This document shows, one piece after another, positions 21,682 through 33,339 of a stretch of DNA of 64,000 bases (within the stretch, counting starts at the first letter, position 1; every line of letters begins with the position of its first letter). The translations under genes and the position numbers were made by a program. The notes under the pieces were generated by a model. That model made no database searches. It was not told the DNA's origin and saw nothing but the letters and a program-made list of their open reading frames with translations. This DNA comes from Halichoerus grypus (Eukaryota > Chordata > Mammalia > Carnivora > Phocidae). Location: contig NC_135718.1 in the NCBI RefSeq assembly GCF_964656455.1, positions 127,759,093-127,823,092 of the forward strand, read 5' to 3'.

Positions 21682-21859
21682 CCTTGATTTATTTTTTCTT
21701 TAGAGGAGGGTGAGGAGAGGCAAAGGGAGAGAGAGAATCTTAAGCAGACTTCACACCCAGAGCAGAGCCGACATGGGACTTGATCTCAGGTCCTGAGATC
21801 ATGACCTGAGCCAAAATCAAGAGTCGGATGCTTAACCGACTGAGCCGCCCAGGCACCCT
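21682..21859 (-). mobile_element. Can-SINE, antisense, diverged
   Basis: ttgatttattttttctttag start, aaatcaagagtcggatgctt, ends gagccgcccaggcaccct. Short flanks cccaactc at 21674-21681 and 21860-21867. Confidence 0.85.
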
Positions 21860-21867
21860 CCCAACTC

Positions 21868-21955
21868 TGTTTTTTTATAGATAGGGAAATTAAGGCCCAG
21901 AGAAGGGAAGTCATTTATCCAAGACCCCACAGCTAATTAGTGTGTGCCCTCAGGA
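21868..21955 (-). mobile_element. MIR fragment, antisense
   Basis: tatagatagggaaattaagg, cccagagaagggaagtcatt, caagaccccacagctaatta. The previous SINE appears to have landed within it. Confidence 0.55.
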
Positions 21956-23200
21956 AGACCAAGCCTGCCCCCGCTGCCTTCCTCCCCTGTACCCCTGCCT
22001 CCCCCTTCCTCTTAGCCCAGTGCCCACTAGGGACATATTGCGGAGGCTCTCTGATCCAAACCTTCTGACTCAATCAAAATCAAAACTCTAGGTGATCTGG
22101 AGAGACACCTGCCTGGCAATCCCAGGCCAGGGGTGGACCACGCTTGCCCTTCTCTCTGGCCCCAGATTTCACTTCTATCTCCTGGTTTGCCTTGCCTTGC
22201 CTCCCATTCATGTGGCCAATATGTTATTTCTTGAGTCCTGGCTCTTTCTAAGTACTTTGCCCCATGCAGCACCCCGCAGGAGGGCCACAAACACTTGGCT
22301 CCAGTTTGGTTCACACGCTAGTTGGGAGGATTCAGGATTCTCTGGGGCAAGGATGAAACTCTCCAGGGGGCAGGAGCACTCACTAACTAGAAGTGTGTGA
22401 TTTGTCACACCACAGGGTTCTGTGACAATCGCCTCTGACAATATTATGACTTACGTGGGGGGATGAGTGAAATGACAGAATTGGTAACAGAATAAAACGT
22501 CCCCCCGCCTGCATGCTCCATGGAAGGGGGTGCCTCTTGCATGGAGGCCCACCCAGTGCTCTCTGTCTAGGGCCTCCGGGCTCATCGGATGGTGAGCAGG
22601 GTGGAGGGAGGAGTGGAATTGTAGGGAGATTGCCTGAGCTCAGGGGAGACTGGTGAGCTGGGTCACCTGTCAGTTTCTATGCCTGCTTCTGCCGCACCGC
22701 CAGACCGAGCCTCCCAAGACTCAAGATGAGGAGTCCATCCGGTGCAAGGCTGCTGGCTGCAAGGACCTGCAGGACCCACCTAGAGCAACCTCTGAGCAGG
22801 GGGTGGAGACCTGGAGGGCTGAGGACTCCCCAGAGGTGGGCCCCCATCGCCTCCTCTGGCTGGACTTCGAAGGTGTGTGTCCTTGAGTAGAGGAGAGAGA
22901 GAAAAGTGATGCCAAAGCCATTTGACTCGTGGGAAACACAGCATGTCAGCCATGGATACTAGTTGTGATGTGGTAAACTCCCAAGCATCCTTTGTGCTCG
23001 TGGTACTAAATGTTCTTGGGGAAGGTGGCCCACTGGCTAGGGCTGGAATACTTGTGTTCGTAACACTTTTATTATAATGCTGTTTGCCCCATGTGTACTA
23101 GGAGCCCAAGCTGACAGATTTTAGAGTTTGGAGAAGACTTGGATGCCACCCTTGGGATCTAATGGGGTCAGGAGAGATTTTTTGTTTTCTTCTTGGGAGT
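21956..23200. other. Unique intronic DNA
   Basis: No repeat I can name and no exon signal. Mixed GC-rich and AT-rich stretches. Confidence 0.4.
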
Positions 23201-23204
23201 GGTT

Positions 23205-23206
<2 letters not shown>

Positions 23207-23247
<41 letters not shown>
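23207..23247 (+). repeat. (GT)n microsatellite
   Basis: About 20 uninterrupted GT units. In one frame it reads Cys-Val repeats, which is not coding evidence. Likely length-variable. Confidence 0.97.
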
Positions 23248-23249
<2 letters not shown>

Positions 23250-23340
23250 ATGCTTGATTCCTCCTTCTGCAGGTCATTTAGTCTAGCCTGGATATCTAAG
23301 CGGATCTATTCCCAGACCATCCCGAACAGTAATTTACATT

Positions 23341-23547
23341 GTTTGTTTGTTTTTAAAGATTTATTTGTTAATTTTGAGAGAGAGAGAGAGAGAGAGCACG
23401 TGTGTGCGAGCAGGGGGAGGGGCAGAGGAAGAGGGAGAGAGAATCTCAAGCGGACTCCCCACTTGATCTCATGACCCTGAGATCCTGACCTGAGCGGAAG
23501 TCAAAGAGTCAGATGTTTAACTGACTGAGCCACCCAGGTGCTCCACT
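23341..23547 (-). mobile_element. Can-SINE, antisense
   Basis: ttgtttttaaagatttattt start, GA-rich run, gagccacccaggtgctcc end. Flanks gtaatttacatt at 23329-23340 and 23548-23559. Confidence 0.9.
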
Positions 23548-23904
23548 GTAATTTACATTTTGATCACCCCCTCTGGGGACACATCTCAGTGCCTCTCATC
23601 CGCAGCCCACAACCCAGCCAGGAAGAGCCCCAGGCCGAGAGCACACCTGCCCTGCTGTTCACCACCTGGGAGACTCGGGGCACGCCTTTCCGCTCTCTGG
23701 GCCTGAGGGAGGTGTTGTTTTTCCCCCATCTATGAAGTGAGAGGGCAGATGATTCTTCCGAGCCCCGAAATGCCAAGACTTGAAAATGTTCTTGCCCTTG
23801 AGTCACTTCCGTTTCTCCTGTGGCTTCTCACGGAGCCCAGCCACTCACAGCAGAAGCCAGTACAGAAGTCAGCCGAGAACCCAGTCCTCTGTGGCCTCTG
23901 CCCT

Positions 23905-24035
23905 GGGCTAAACGACTAATGCGGTTTCTGAAACATTGGTGGAAGTAATTAAGATTTCGGCAGTCAGTTATCACAGTTTACTTAATTGTCAGCTAATAAT
24001 TAAAATTGTACAGAACTTGGGTAAATTTGACTGCT
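23905..24035. promoter_or_regulatory. Candidate conserved non-coding element
   Basis: A repeat-free AT-rich block in GC-rich surroundings with tight TAAT/AATTA wording: cgactaatgcggtttc, gaagtaattaagatttcgg, cagttatcacagtttactta, ctaataattaaaattgt. Two CpGs persist. Function is inferred only. Confidence 0.3.
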
Positions 24036-24482
24036 GGGGGATGGATCCCCTGGAGTCCCTCCTCCTCCCCACACCTCCCTAAATCTGGTGGGGTTCTTAG
24101 CCTGCGTTGGAGGCCCCCATCCCTTACTACCTCCGATTTCAGACTGCTGGCCAGGGATGGCCCCCAAGGCCCAGCCTCTCCCTCGGCTGAGCCGGGGTCC
24201 GGGGGAGCGGGTTTGAAGATGGAACATCACTATGGTGCAGGACTGTCATCAGACCTGATGACTCAAGGATGAAGTTTTGTTTCCACCTCGTCTACTCCCT
24301 GCCTCCCAGGATGAGGGCCTCCCCCAGCCAGGGCAAGGGCCCAGAGGAGGATGGGCAGTCCACCCGAGCTGCACCTGTGGGGCTGGCACCCCCCACCTGC
24401 AAAGGAGAGAACCAAGAAGCCAGCCCCAGCCCCAGTGCAAGCGTGCACCCTTTGCTCACGGGCCCCTTTGTACCTTCTGATG

Positions 24483-24740
24483 AACAAGAGCTACCGTTTA
24501 TAGAGCACCTACTATGTGCCAAATGCCGCGCACGGCATTTTACCTGAATGAGCACTGTCACCCTCACCACAACCCTCCCAGCGGGGCACCATTATTCTCC
24601 CCATTTTACAGAGGGGGAAACTTGCAGCAAGCTGAGGTGCCTTGTGCAAGGTCAGACACACCGAGAAAGGACAGAGCAGGATCTGAACTCAGGTCTTTCC
24701 GACTCGAAGAACTGTGTTCTTGCTACTACACCGCCCTGTC
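24483..24740 (-). mobile_element. MIR relic, antisense, long copy
   Basis: agagcacctactatgtgcca, ccccattttacagaggggga, gcaaggtcagacacaccgag, aggatctgaactcaggtctt: clear antisense MIR. Confidence 0.82.
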
Positions 24741-25005
24741 CATTCTTGCCCCAGCGTCTCCATTTCTTGGTTAGTTCCTAGTCTAGTTCAAGTTCACAGT
24801 CTTGCCTTCCTGGGGAAGCTTGTTTTCCTGATTTGCCACCAGTTGCACAGTGCTTCCTCCCTGTGCATTATCCCTTCTCCAGATTAAACGACCCCTATGC
24901 TACTGCTTTCCTCTTTTTCCTTCCTCACCTACAGTGGAGGAGGGGTCCACATAAACCTCTCGGTGCATATGTCTGCAGAACTGCAGACCTGCACACGTGT
25001 GATTC

Positions 25006-25190
25006 CTTTTTTTTTTTTTTAGATTTTTATTTATTTATTTGAGAGAGAGAGCACAAGTGGGGTGAGGGGCAGAGGAAGAAGCGGACTCCTGCTGAGCAGG
25101 GAGCCTGATGCGGGACTCGGTCCCAAGACTCTGAGATCATGACCTGAGCGGAAGGCAGACGCTTAACCGGCCGAGCCCCCCAGGCGCCCC
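25006..25190 (-). mobile_element. Can-SINE, antisense
   Basis: T run, gagcaggga-type middle, ends gagccccccaggcgcccc. Flanks cacacgtgtgattc (24992-25005) and cacgcatgtgattc (25191-25204). Confidence 0.9.
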
Positions 25191-25565
25191 CACGCATGTG
25201 ATTCTAATGGTTTCCACAAACTACTGGCCAGACCACAAGTAGTTGTGTATGTCTGGAGACATGTGTATTTCGGGGCACTGTATTGTAGTGGAAAAAACAG
25301 GAGCTTTGGAGTCCACAGATAGGGAAAGTGCTTAGGGTCATGCCCGCCGTGTGGTAAGCGTTCAGGAGCGACATTATTTGCATTTGTGTGTGTGTGTATC
25401 TGTGTGTCAGGTTTATTTGATTGCCAGTCCGTGAGCCCAGAGACTCATGACAAACAGTATGCCCTCTGTGGTCTTGCATAAGGGGCAACAGTGTGTAGAA
25501 ACACCATCCTACCTTGCAATGCCCAGTGCATGCTGGGAGGGTGATGTTGTTGGTGGCACCTGTGA

Positions 25566-25579
25566 GTTACCATGGTGAT
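25566..25579. promoter_or_regulatory. RFX X-box-like site
   Basis: gttaccatggtgat fits the palindromic RFX pattern gttnccatggnnac with an end mismatch. Confidence 0.35.
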
Positions 25580-25768
25580 GGCTGGGTTGGGGGAGACTCT
25601 TGCTCTCTTCTGAGCCAGAGGAGCACATACATCCTCCCTGGTTGCTGCTCCTTTTGCAGGGAAAGGCTTGGAGCAGCCGCCCGGGACAACCTCATGAGCT
25701 CCCCCCATAGACCTCCTTGTCAACCCAGAGCTGCAGGAGCCCTACCTGGCCTTTGTCCAACCCTGCTT

Positions 25769-25789
25769 CACACACACACACACACACAC
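25769..25789 (+). repeat. (CA)n short microsatellite
   Basis: About ten CA units inside unique sequence. Confidence 0.9.
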
Positions 25790-26644
25790 CCCATTCTTAC
25801 AGCTGGACCCTATTCTATAGGAGTTAAGAGCGAGCATACCCAGACCCTCAGAGTAGGGCTGTGAGGGGTGTTCGGATCAGGGCATCCAATGGAGGGGACA
25901 GGTGTGCTCTGCTGGCCACAGCGTGGGCCCAAGCAAGAGCAAGACCCTAGCTAAGCCGGCCTGGAGAACGCTTTTTTCTCATCTGCACAAAGATGACAAA
26001 TAGGCTGGGGGTGTGCTGACTGCATCCCACAGGGAAGGACGCTGAGGGAGGAGAGGAGCTACCAGGCCCTCCCTCTCTGCTGTGTCTGTACTCTGTTATG
26101 TCCCCTAGGCCTATCCCACACCCAGACTAAACATTTGACAAGACACATGGAGGTGACCTCTGAGGCACCATGACTTATCCAGTAAAACAAATCAGCAAGC
26201 TTTGGGGTCATCATCACAAAATGGTGTGTGCCTCACAGACCTTCACCCCATCTCTGATCCTCATGGGAGATGGTGAGAAACCGGTGAAGCTTAGGTATGA
26301 GTCAGGTGGATGGAGTGAAGGTCAAGAGGGGGCAAGGGTGAGGGGTGGGGCGAACTCTTTTGCAAATGCAACTTTATTCATATTTTCTAGTTAAATATGT
26401 AAAGATTTGCCTTGGGGTCATGGACGTGAACATCAAATTGCCCCCCAACCTAGCCAATGTGTCTGCAGCTTCTTGAGCTCCAGAGGCCTTCCCTGTATGT
26501 GCATGTCAGTCCTCTCATCATGGGGCTACCTCTGTACCCCGAGGAAGGTATCCGTCACCCACAAATGTGGAGCACAGCCAGACTTCTCAGGAGCCACCAC
26601 CCTGAGCTGAACCTTTGAGAAGCAGGCTGGCATGCCCAGGATGA

Positions 26645-26660
26645 CCACCAGGGGGCAGTG
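26645..26660 (+). promoter_or_regulatory. CTCF-like site, forward orientation
   Basis: ccaccagggggcagtg is a close match to the CTCF core (ccaccagggggcgctg). It points away from the reverse site at 20751. Confidence 0.6.
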
Positions 26661-27266
26661 CTGGGGCACGGAGGGAGCTTCAGGGGGGTAGCCTCGGCAG
26701 GACCCACCCAGGCCTAGGAGCAGATGCAGATCTAGGTCACCCTCCAGCAAATCAGGGTCTAACCCAAACTCCTGCTGTGTATGCGCGTAGCCTACGCTGC
26801 CGGCAGGCTTGGCATCAGACGTTATTCCATTAACGTCTCTCCGAGACCTCCAGCTCATCTCCCCCTCGCTGGACCTCAGCCTCCCATCTCTTCTGTAACC
26901 AGCTTGGACCGGGTCACCTCCAAGGACTCTTGTGGCTCTAATTTTCAGCAAGTCTATGAGACTTTGGGGTATTCCCACCCCACCCTACCGACATGGAAAT
27001 GAGGTAGCGGGATAGGGTGGTCTTTGAGGGAAGAGGGCAATGTGATCAGTGCAATGAGAAGTAGGAAAGTGTCTCTTTTTTTGTCACTACTAGAGCATTA
27101 AGATCCAGGTTTCCACACCCACACCCCCACACCCCCATGTCCCAGGGCCAGGAGCATTAGAGAATACAGAGGGACCCTCCTGGGGCTGGCTACCATGTGT
27201 ATTAAATACTTTTCCCTAAAAAGAAAAAAAAGACATCTTCCTAAAGGGACATATATCCATCCATTC

Positions 27267-27472
27267 TTTTTTTTTTTAAGATTTTATTTATTTATTTGAG
27301 AGAGAGCGCACGCACACATGCTCGAATAGGGAGAGGGGGAGAGGGGGAGGGAAAGAGAGGATCCCAAGCAGACTCCGCGCCCAGCGCCGAGCCGACCCCA
27401 CAACTGCAAGACCGTGACCTGAGCCAAAACCGAGAGTCAAACCCTCAACCCACTGAGCCACCCAGGCGCCCC
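27267..27472 (-). mobile_element. Can-SINE, antisense
   Basis: T run, gagagagcgcacgcacacat, ends gagccacccaggcgcccc. Flanks share atccattctttt on both sides. Confidence 0.9.
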
Positions 27473-27524
27473 TATCCATTCTTTTTAAAAATGTATTTCT
27501 TGGCACATTTTTTGTGGTAGCATC

Positions 27525-27790
27525 CGTCTATTGAAATGTTCATTGAGCACCTACTGTGTGCTGTCACCATGCTTGATAGTAATGGTGCAGAGATACCCTG
27601 TGATAGATCACAAGAAATACGAGTTTCTTCCGGGGCTCGACTCCGCTCTGTGGCCTTGGGCAATTTCTTCCATGGTTTTGAGTCTTAGTTTTCCCGTCTG
27701 TAAAATGGGACAAGAGCACAAACCTCCCGTAAACGTTGTGAGGATTCAACTAGCTGATACATGCACAGGGTTGGCATGCACACAAGTCTC
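27525..27790. mobile_element. L2 (antisense) and MIR (sense) relics side by side
   Basis: Left: ttcattgagcacctactgtg, antisense L2 or MIR. Right: ctctgtggccttgggcaatt, gtctgtaaaatgggacaaga, gttgtgaggattcaactagc, sense MIR. Confidence 0.6.
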
Positions 27791-28657
27791 TGAGTAACTC
27801 TTGGTCACCTTCCTCTTTGGGACTGCACACCCCTTAGAGTTATGTGCGCCTTTCCCTCATCGCTGCCAAACCCATAGAAAGAATTGCCCTGGCCCAGGAA
27901 CCCACATCTTGGCACAATGTTCTTAGTCCCCACACAGGCATTTGGGAACCAAGCTTTAAAAATATATGTGTATACTTTCTGATCCTGTCTGTGTTCCATG
28001 CCAAGCCATCCGTTAAAGCCTTGGAGAAGCTCACAAGGTGACATTTGCCAGGATAAATAGGCATTGGCAGCCACAGAAGTGACGACACTTCTGTGGGACA
28101 GAGCTCAGGCCCCTGGCACGGAGGCTTGCCATTTGCCCCTTCTTGCCACCAGCATGGAAGCCGGATACATGATGCTCACCATGAGCGACCCTACCAGCAG
28201 TAGCAGCCTCCTGTAGGCTCCCCCAGGGAGAGGAGAGGTGCCTGGGTCTGGGTGTGGAGCTGGTTCTCAGCAAAGGTGCCGCCTGGCTTCCTGCCCACCC
28301 TCCCCAGTCCCCCCTCGGCCAACAAGACAGAGCAGCCCCCTGCCAGCCGGCCTGAGTATATTCTTGGGGGAAGATGGGCCTCTGAAGGGATTCGGAAATG
28401 TTCCCTTTGGCAGCGAAAAGAACCTCATGCCCCTGCTGAGTCTGTGGGTCGGGGAGGGACCAAGAGGGCAGTTTGACCAGGGGAGGACCACAGAGGGTTT
28501 CAGGATAGAAAAGGGAAGTAGCCTCAGAGTCAGGATTCTTGGGGTTTCTCCATTGCTTTGCAATCAGCTCTCTGTAGGCCCCTGACTCTCCATACATTGC
28601 CTTTCAGGGAGGCCTTGGGGGATTTGATTCCATTCAGTGAATTTGGATCCCATAGTC
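27791..28657. other. Unique intronic DNA
   Basis: No named repeat. Overlapping open frames at 28031-28597 (minus) and 28238-28585 (plus) have no supporting splice or start context and I do not recognise the products. Confidence 0.4.
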
Positions 28658-28673
28658 GAAGGTAAACCATGGG

Positions 28674-28873
28674 GGCGCCTGGGTGGCTCAGTTGGTTAAG
28701 CGACTGCCTTCGGCTCAGGTCATGATCCTGGAGTCCCGGGATCGAGTCCCGCATCGGGCTCCCTGCTCGGCAGGGAGTCTGCTTCTCCCTCTGACCCTCC
28801 CCCCTCTCATGCTCTCTCTCTATCTCATTCTCTCTCAAATGAATAAATAAAATCTTAAAAAAAAAAAAAAAAA
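28674..28873 (+). mobile_element. Can-SINE, last repeat before exon A
   Basis: Head ggcgcctgggtggctcagtt, tail of A. Perfect 16 bp duplication gaaggtaaaccatggg at 28658-28673 and 28874-28889. Recent insertion 1.0 kb upstream of exon A. Confidence 0.95.
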
Positions 28874-28889
28874 GAAGGTAAACCATGGG

Positions 28890-29860
28890 ACAGGGACAGG
28901 TCCTCTTCATTTTAGTGTCCTCAGGGCCTACTGGCATAAACTGTGTTTGATAAGGTTTACTGGATGGATTGATAGAAAGATGGAGAAAGTTCTTTGAGTT
29001 CTTCATGCTCAGAACCCCTTCATCTTTTGGATGTTATTTTCACTCTGGAAAGGAGATGGGATAAATTCTGTTTGCTTTTTGCTGTTGTAGATTGATTCTT
29101 CTCATCTGACCATGTTAACATTCTGCCTGGAAACCAAGGTTGAATAAAAGGACCCCCGATCGTTTAGGATTCTGAGGGTGGCGGCCATACCCATACAATC
29201 CTCCTCACTTGGGAGCGCACTGTTGCCCAGAGCTCAGTCTGTGCTCCAGAGAATGACTGCTCATGCCTTCCAACCTCCCCACCAGCCACCTCACTTTTAG
29301 GGGCTCTATCTGCACTATCCCCCCTGAGCCCCATAGAGCAACTCCAGACATTCCCAGTCAGTGCTTGGGGCCCAGGGAGTGTGACATGCTGGAGCTGGCT
29401 CTTACCAGCTTCCCAGAGCTGACTGGTAGCATCTCTTCCTAACCCTGCGGTCAGTGACATCATGTTGGTAGCTTAAAAGAGTCATGGGAGGAATATTTAC
29501 ACCACAGAAATTGGCAAACACTCCAAGTCAGGGCGTCCCCACCTCTGAGGGCTGGTTGTTAAACATTTACCAACATATCACTAGAGATGGGGTTTGGGGC
29601 AGACATTCCAGTTGACCTCAACCACAGGAACCTTGCCTGTCAGGGACCTCTGCTCTGAGAAGCAAGGCCTTCCAAAAATGAAGCCAGAAGAAACAGTTCC
29701 TCAGGGGGTCTGGGTGGCCCACCCACCTAGGGTCAAGACGTCAGGCGGTTCAAGGGCATGTGTCTAGGGTGACCAGCATGGCCTGGGGAGCAGTGTCCTC
29801 GGGACATGGTCAGTCTCCACTCCTTGACACCCTCAGCTCTCACCAGAAAGTTCTCCACTC
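28890..29860. other. Intronic DNA before exon A
   Basis: Mostly unique. The stretch near 29540-29590 (gagggctggttgttaaacat) looks like the end of an old hAT element, but I could not assign it. Confidence 0.35.
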
Positions 29861-29886
29861 ACCCAGCTGCTCTTTTCTCCCTCTAG

Positions 29887-29989
29887 ACCCAGAGTCCCAG
29901 AGAAAGAGGACAGTGCAGAATGTCCTGGATCTTCGACAGAACCTGGAAGAGACCATGTCCAGTCTGCGAGGGTCCCAGGTGACTCACAG
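29887..29989 (+). CDS. NAV1: NAV1 internal coding exon A (103 bp, phase 1 to phase 2)
   Basis: The reading frame gives DPESQRKRTVQNVLDLRQNL followed by EETMSSLRGSQVTH, which I recognise as neuron navigator 1, about residues 253-286 of the human protein (numbering recalled). NAV1 is a microtubule plus-end-associated protein of growing neurons, linked to neurite outgrowth and guidance. Its coiled coils and AAA+ domain lie further C-terminal, outside this window. The exon follows a pyrimidine-rich acceptor ending at AG 29885-29886 and stops before the donor gtaggt at 29990. The first Asp codon is split: its G comes from the previous exon, which is not in the window. The last two bases (ag) join the first base of the next exon to make Ser. 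The length equals 2 + 33 codons + 2, with no stop or frameshift. The exon is not a multiple of three, so skipping it alone would break the frame. The charged heptad-like stretch VQNVLDLRQNLEETMSSL is probably helical. Confidence 0.95.
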
Positions 29990-32900
29990 GTAGGTCTAAG
30001 CTGCCGAGGGGGCCACACCCTCCACTGCTCTTTCTCTCTCCCAGTCTGGAGAGCAGGGCTTCAGAGCCCCACGGTGCCACCACGGCAGGGACAGGAGAGT
30101 TGGCCATCTTGGCAAAAGAAGCTTGGCTTTGCCTGGGATCTGCTTGCGCTTGAGCATGAGATTTCATTTTGAGCAAATGAGTTTGAAAAGCACAAGAGTG
30201 GGGAATGGGAAGCCACCCCATGATTCAGGGCGTGACCTTCCTGTGCACTTTCCCTCCTTCAACACCAGTCTCCTCATCTGTTACAGATGCTGTCCTCCTC
30301 CTGTCCTGAAGTTTCTGTTATTAGAGGCTTCTAGAATCGTGCCCATCCCAACACCCAGCATCTTTTCCCTCTTCTTTCAGTTAGGTGTCCCCTTGCCTCT
30401 TCAGCCAGTGGCTGAGGGAGCCTGAGTGCTCAGGCTCCATGTCACCCAGATCCACACCATGGGGCTGTGCCCCTTCACCCCACCCTGCAGAGACCTTGCA
30501 GCCTCCCGCAGTGTAGGGCATTCCGCCCTCCCATGGCACCTCTCCCTGGAGCGGCATACTGACCACGGCCTCTGCCATGACTCAGAATTTCCCCCACTGG
30601 CTCCTAGAGCTGCTCAGATGAGCTCATGCTGTCAGCTCCAAGGGGGATAGAGGGCCAGGCAGGGGGTAGAAGGAGAGGGAGCAGACAGCCAGGATTGGGA
30701 AATCCTGGGGGGTGTGGAGCAGGGAGGCTGAGAGCGATTAGGTGGCCTGTCCAGTTGGACTGCAGATCGGTTCCTCCCCATCTCCTGGGGTAGGAAAATG
30801 AAAGCAAAGTTGGGACAGAAGGACAAAAGGATAGGGGCTTTGCTGAGCCCAGGTGTGTGGCCACGTGATAGCCAGACTAAACTGACATACCTCCAGTGAC
30901 AGAGAACTCACTAACTGTCAATCATCTCTGTGCACCGTGGGATTGCCATGACCAGGCAGTGGAACAGAAATCAGGCTTCATAGCTTTCACCCATCAGCTC
31001 TAGTTCTTCTTCTGCTTAAGAACACCCCTCCTCCTCTTTCCACTACTCTGCCTAGCCCTGTCCCATCCTCCTTATTGGACACTCAGCCCTTTGCTCCCAG
31101 ATAGCTGAAATATTTTCAGTGCTAAATCAAAGCCTCTATTCTGTGGGGTTTGCAGGACCCAGCCTACTGAAAGGGATGTGGTCAAGGACATCTGAGGAAA
31201 AGAGTGCATGGGGGGAGGCTCCTGGAGGCCCTGGGGCTCAGGCCCCTTTACATCTATTCCCAACCTCCATCCCTCACAGTCCTGAGCAGGACCCAAGTGA
31301 GACAGGGGCCGGGCTCAGCTTGGCTCACCAGTTCAGGGACTCGGTGGAGGAAATCTTGAGCATCCTCCTTCCCTCATCCAGGGAAGTTGCTGGAACAGCT
31401 CTCAACCAAATCATATGCCAGCTCCATGCCAAAGAAGGCAGAAAGTGCTTAGTTGCTGAGGGGGTCACACCCCAAATGACTCACCCGCAGGGGAAGGGTA
31501 GAAGCAACGGCTTCCGTGTCCTGGTCCCACTGACTCTGAGCAGCCAGCCCGTGAAGCAGGACAGCCTGACCCCTTTTTGCTTTCTGTTTGGGGTGGAGAA
31601 GAGAGAGCTGGCTGGTTGGAGGGGAGAGCCTCCGACCTCTGGCTTCTGCCTCCCTTTGTGGAAAAGGAACCAAGAGCCCTGAGCTGGTTTTGCTGTTGAC
31701 TGTGGACCCAGAGCCACTTCCTCTCTTAGCCTTTGGTTTATATTCTTCCTGGTCCATGCTTTGATAGCCAAAACGATTCCCTGAGTATGTAGGGCTTTTT
31801 TACTTTTTAAAGTGCTTTCCATCCATCAGCCCTTCCCTCCGTCCTGGGAGGAGGCAGGGTATGTTCATATCGTCTGGGTTAGAGAAGTAGCAGCCGAGGC
31901 TGGGGAGAGGGGTCCCTTGCCGGAGTCACGCCGGCTGATGAGGGTGGGTTCTGTGTCTGGCAAGCTTAGAACCCATGCCAGGCACGGTGCTGGGCACCAA
32001 ACCCCAGAACAAACACAGGCTTCATGCTTGATGGGGAGCTTCCCGTCCAGTGAGCAGTTCCAGCCAGGTTATTTTCACTCTGGAACTTAGAGGCTAGCTC
32101 TAGATTCAATTCCTTTTTCAGAAATCTTTTATTTCTGTCCTGCTTCCTCTATTTCTACTGGCTCGTTTCCCCAGCAAGGAGAGCGTCTGGGTCAGGGGGC
32201 TGGAGCTGGAGAGGAAATGAAAGTCTCCCTCCAAGCCCGCCACTCTCCCCACCCCAGAGAGAGAGCGAGAGAGCGAGAGAGAGAGAGAGAAAGGCAAGAC
32301 TGAAGTGCCAGATGCAAGGCTGGAAGGCAAGAACTGACGTTTTAAGCTAGAATCCTCCCCTGCTGACTTAGAGATGTCTGGAGATGGGTTGGGGGGGTGG
32401 GGTAAAAAAGAGCAGCAGAACCGAGGAAGAGGCACTTTTAGTGCAGAGAGCTAAGCAGGAGTAGGCCAGGAATAGCACTGAGGGATCTGGATGATCCGCA
32501 TACGCACAACCCACACTGTGCACTAATTTTATTGCCGCGGTGTAGACTGACTAGGGAAACAGGCTGTCCTGGACCTCTCCAGCGTCGTCACCATGGCCAT
32601 CATCATCCTTTCCTTTCCCATTCTCATCTCATCGTCACGGTCAGCTTGTTTTCATTAAACCCTACCTGCGTGCGTCCCGGGACTGAGTCTGACGACGAGA
32701 ACGTCACTGCTCTTCAACTCAGCACATTCGTCCTGGGTCTGCTCCTCATTGATTGGTTCTTGTACCTGGACCCAAGAACATGCCAGGCCCTGCGCAAAGT
32801 GCTAACATACAGTGGTGAGCGAGGTGGCCAGTCACACAGGCCCACGGTCTCCTTCACGGAACTTCCATTCGCTCCGAGGTCCACAGTAATTAGAAACAGA

Positions 32901-33130
32901 AGTAACACAGTATGTGACGAAGCACACGCCAAACACCAGAGGAGGGCCCGGAGGGGAGAAGCTGGAGGCATGCCAGGTCAGGAAGCCCCACAGAGGGTCA
33001 GAGGCAGTGCTCACAAATTGCCCTGCCCAGCCAGGGCACCCCCAGCTTGTGCACAGGACTTCTGTAGAGACCACCTGCGTGCTCAGATTCAAGGGTCTTT
33101 GGGCTCCTCCAGTTCTGTTGATCGAAAAAA
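29990..33130. other. Mostly unique intronic DNA after exon A
   Basis: No exon recognised. Holds a GA-rich run (32255-32292: gagagagagcgagagagcga) and possible L2 or MIR scraps near 31800-32060. Confidence 0.4.
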
Positions 33131-33140
33131 ATCAACCCTT

Positions 33141-33333
33141 GGGGACGCCTGGGTGGCTCAGTCGGTTAGGGGTCTGCCTTCAGCTCGGGTCATGATCTGG
33201 GGATCCTGGGATCGAGCCCCGCGTCTGGGAAGCCTGCTTCTCCCTCTCCCTCTGCCCCTCCCCCCTGCTTGTGTGCGTGCGCTCTCTCTTTTTCTCACTC
33301 TATCTCAAATAAATAAAATCTTTAAAAAAAAAA
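33141..33333 (+). mobile_element. Can-SINE between exons A and B
   Basis: Head ggacgcctgggtggctcagt, CT-rich middle, caaataaataaaatcttt and A tail. Short flanks aaccctt on both sides. Inserted 1.35 kb before exon B. Confidence 0.9.
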
Positions 33334-33339
33334 CCCTTA

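Larger units (their letters stand above)
25205..27265. other. Unique intronic DNA with small simple repeats
   Basis: Contains a GT run near 25385-25410, a CA run at 25769-25789, an RFX-like site (25566-25579), a CTCF-like site (26645-26660) and CCCACAC-type runs near 27115-27135. No exon recognised. Confidence 0.45.
1..29886 (+). other. NAV1: NAV1 intron (3' part), phase 1, ending at acceptor 29885-29886
   Basis: The intron begins outside the window. The acceptor region is ctgctcttttctccctctag, with a good pyrimidine tract. The preceding exon must end with the first base of the Asp codon. No other NAV1 exon was seen here: the part expected just before DPES in human NAV1 is absent. The content is SINEs, L1, L2, MIR and DNA-transposon relics with unique stretches, listed separately. 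Confidence 0.85.

Noticed and set aside
23193..23474. Frame with a Cys-Val repeat
   Set aside because: This is the GT microsatellite read as codons, followed by an antisense SINE.
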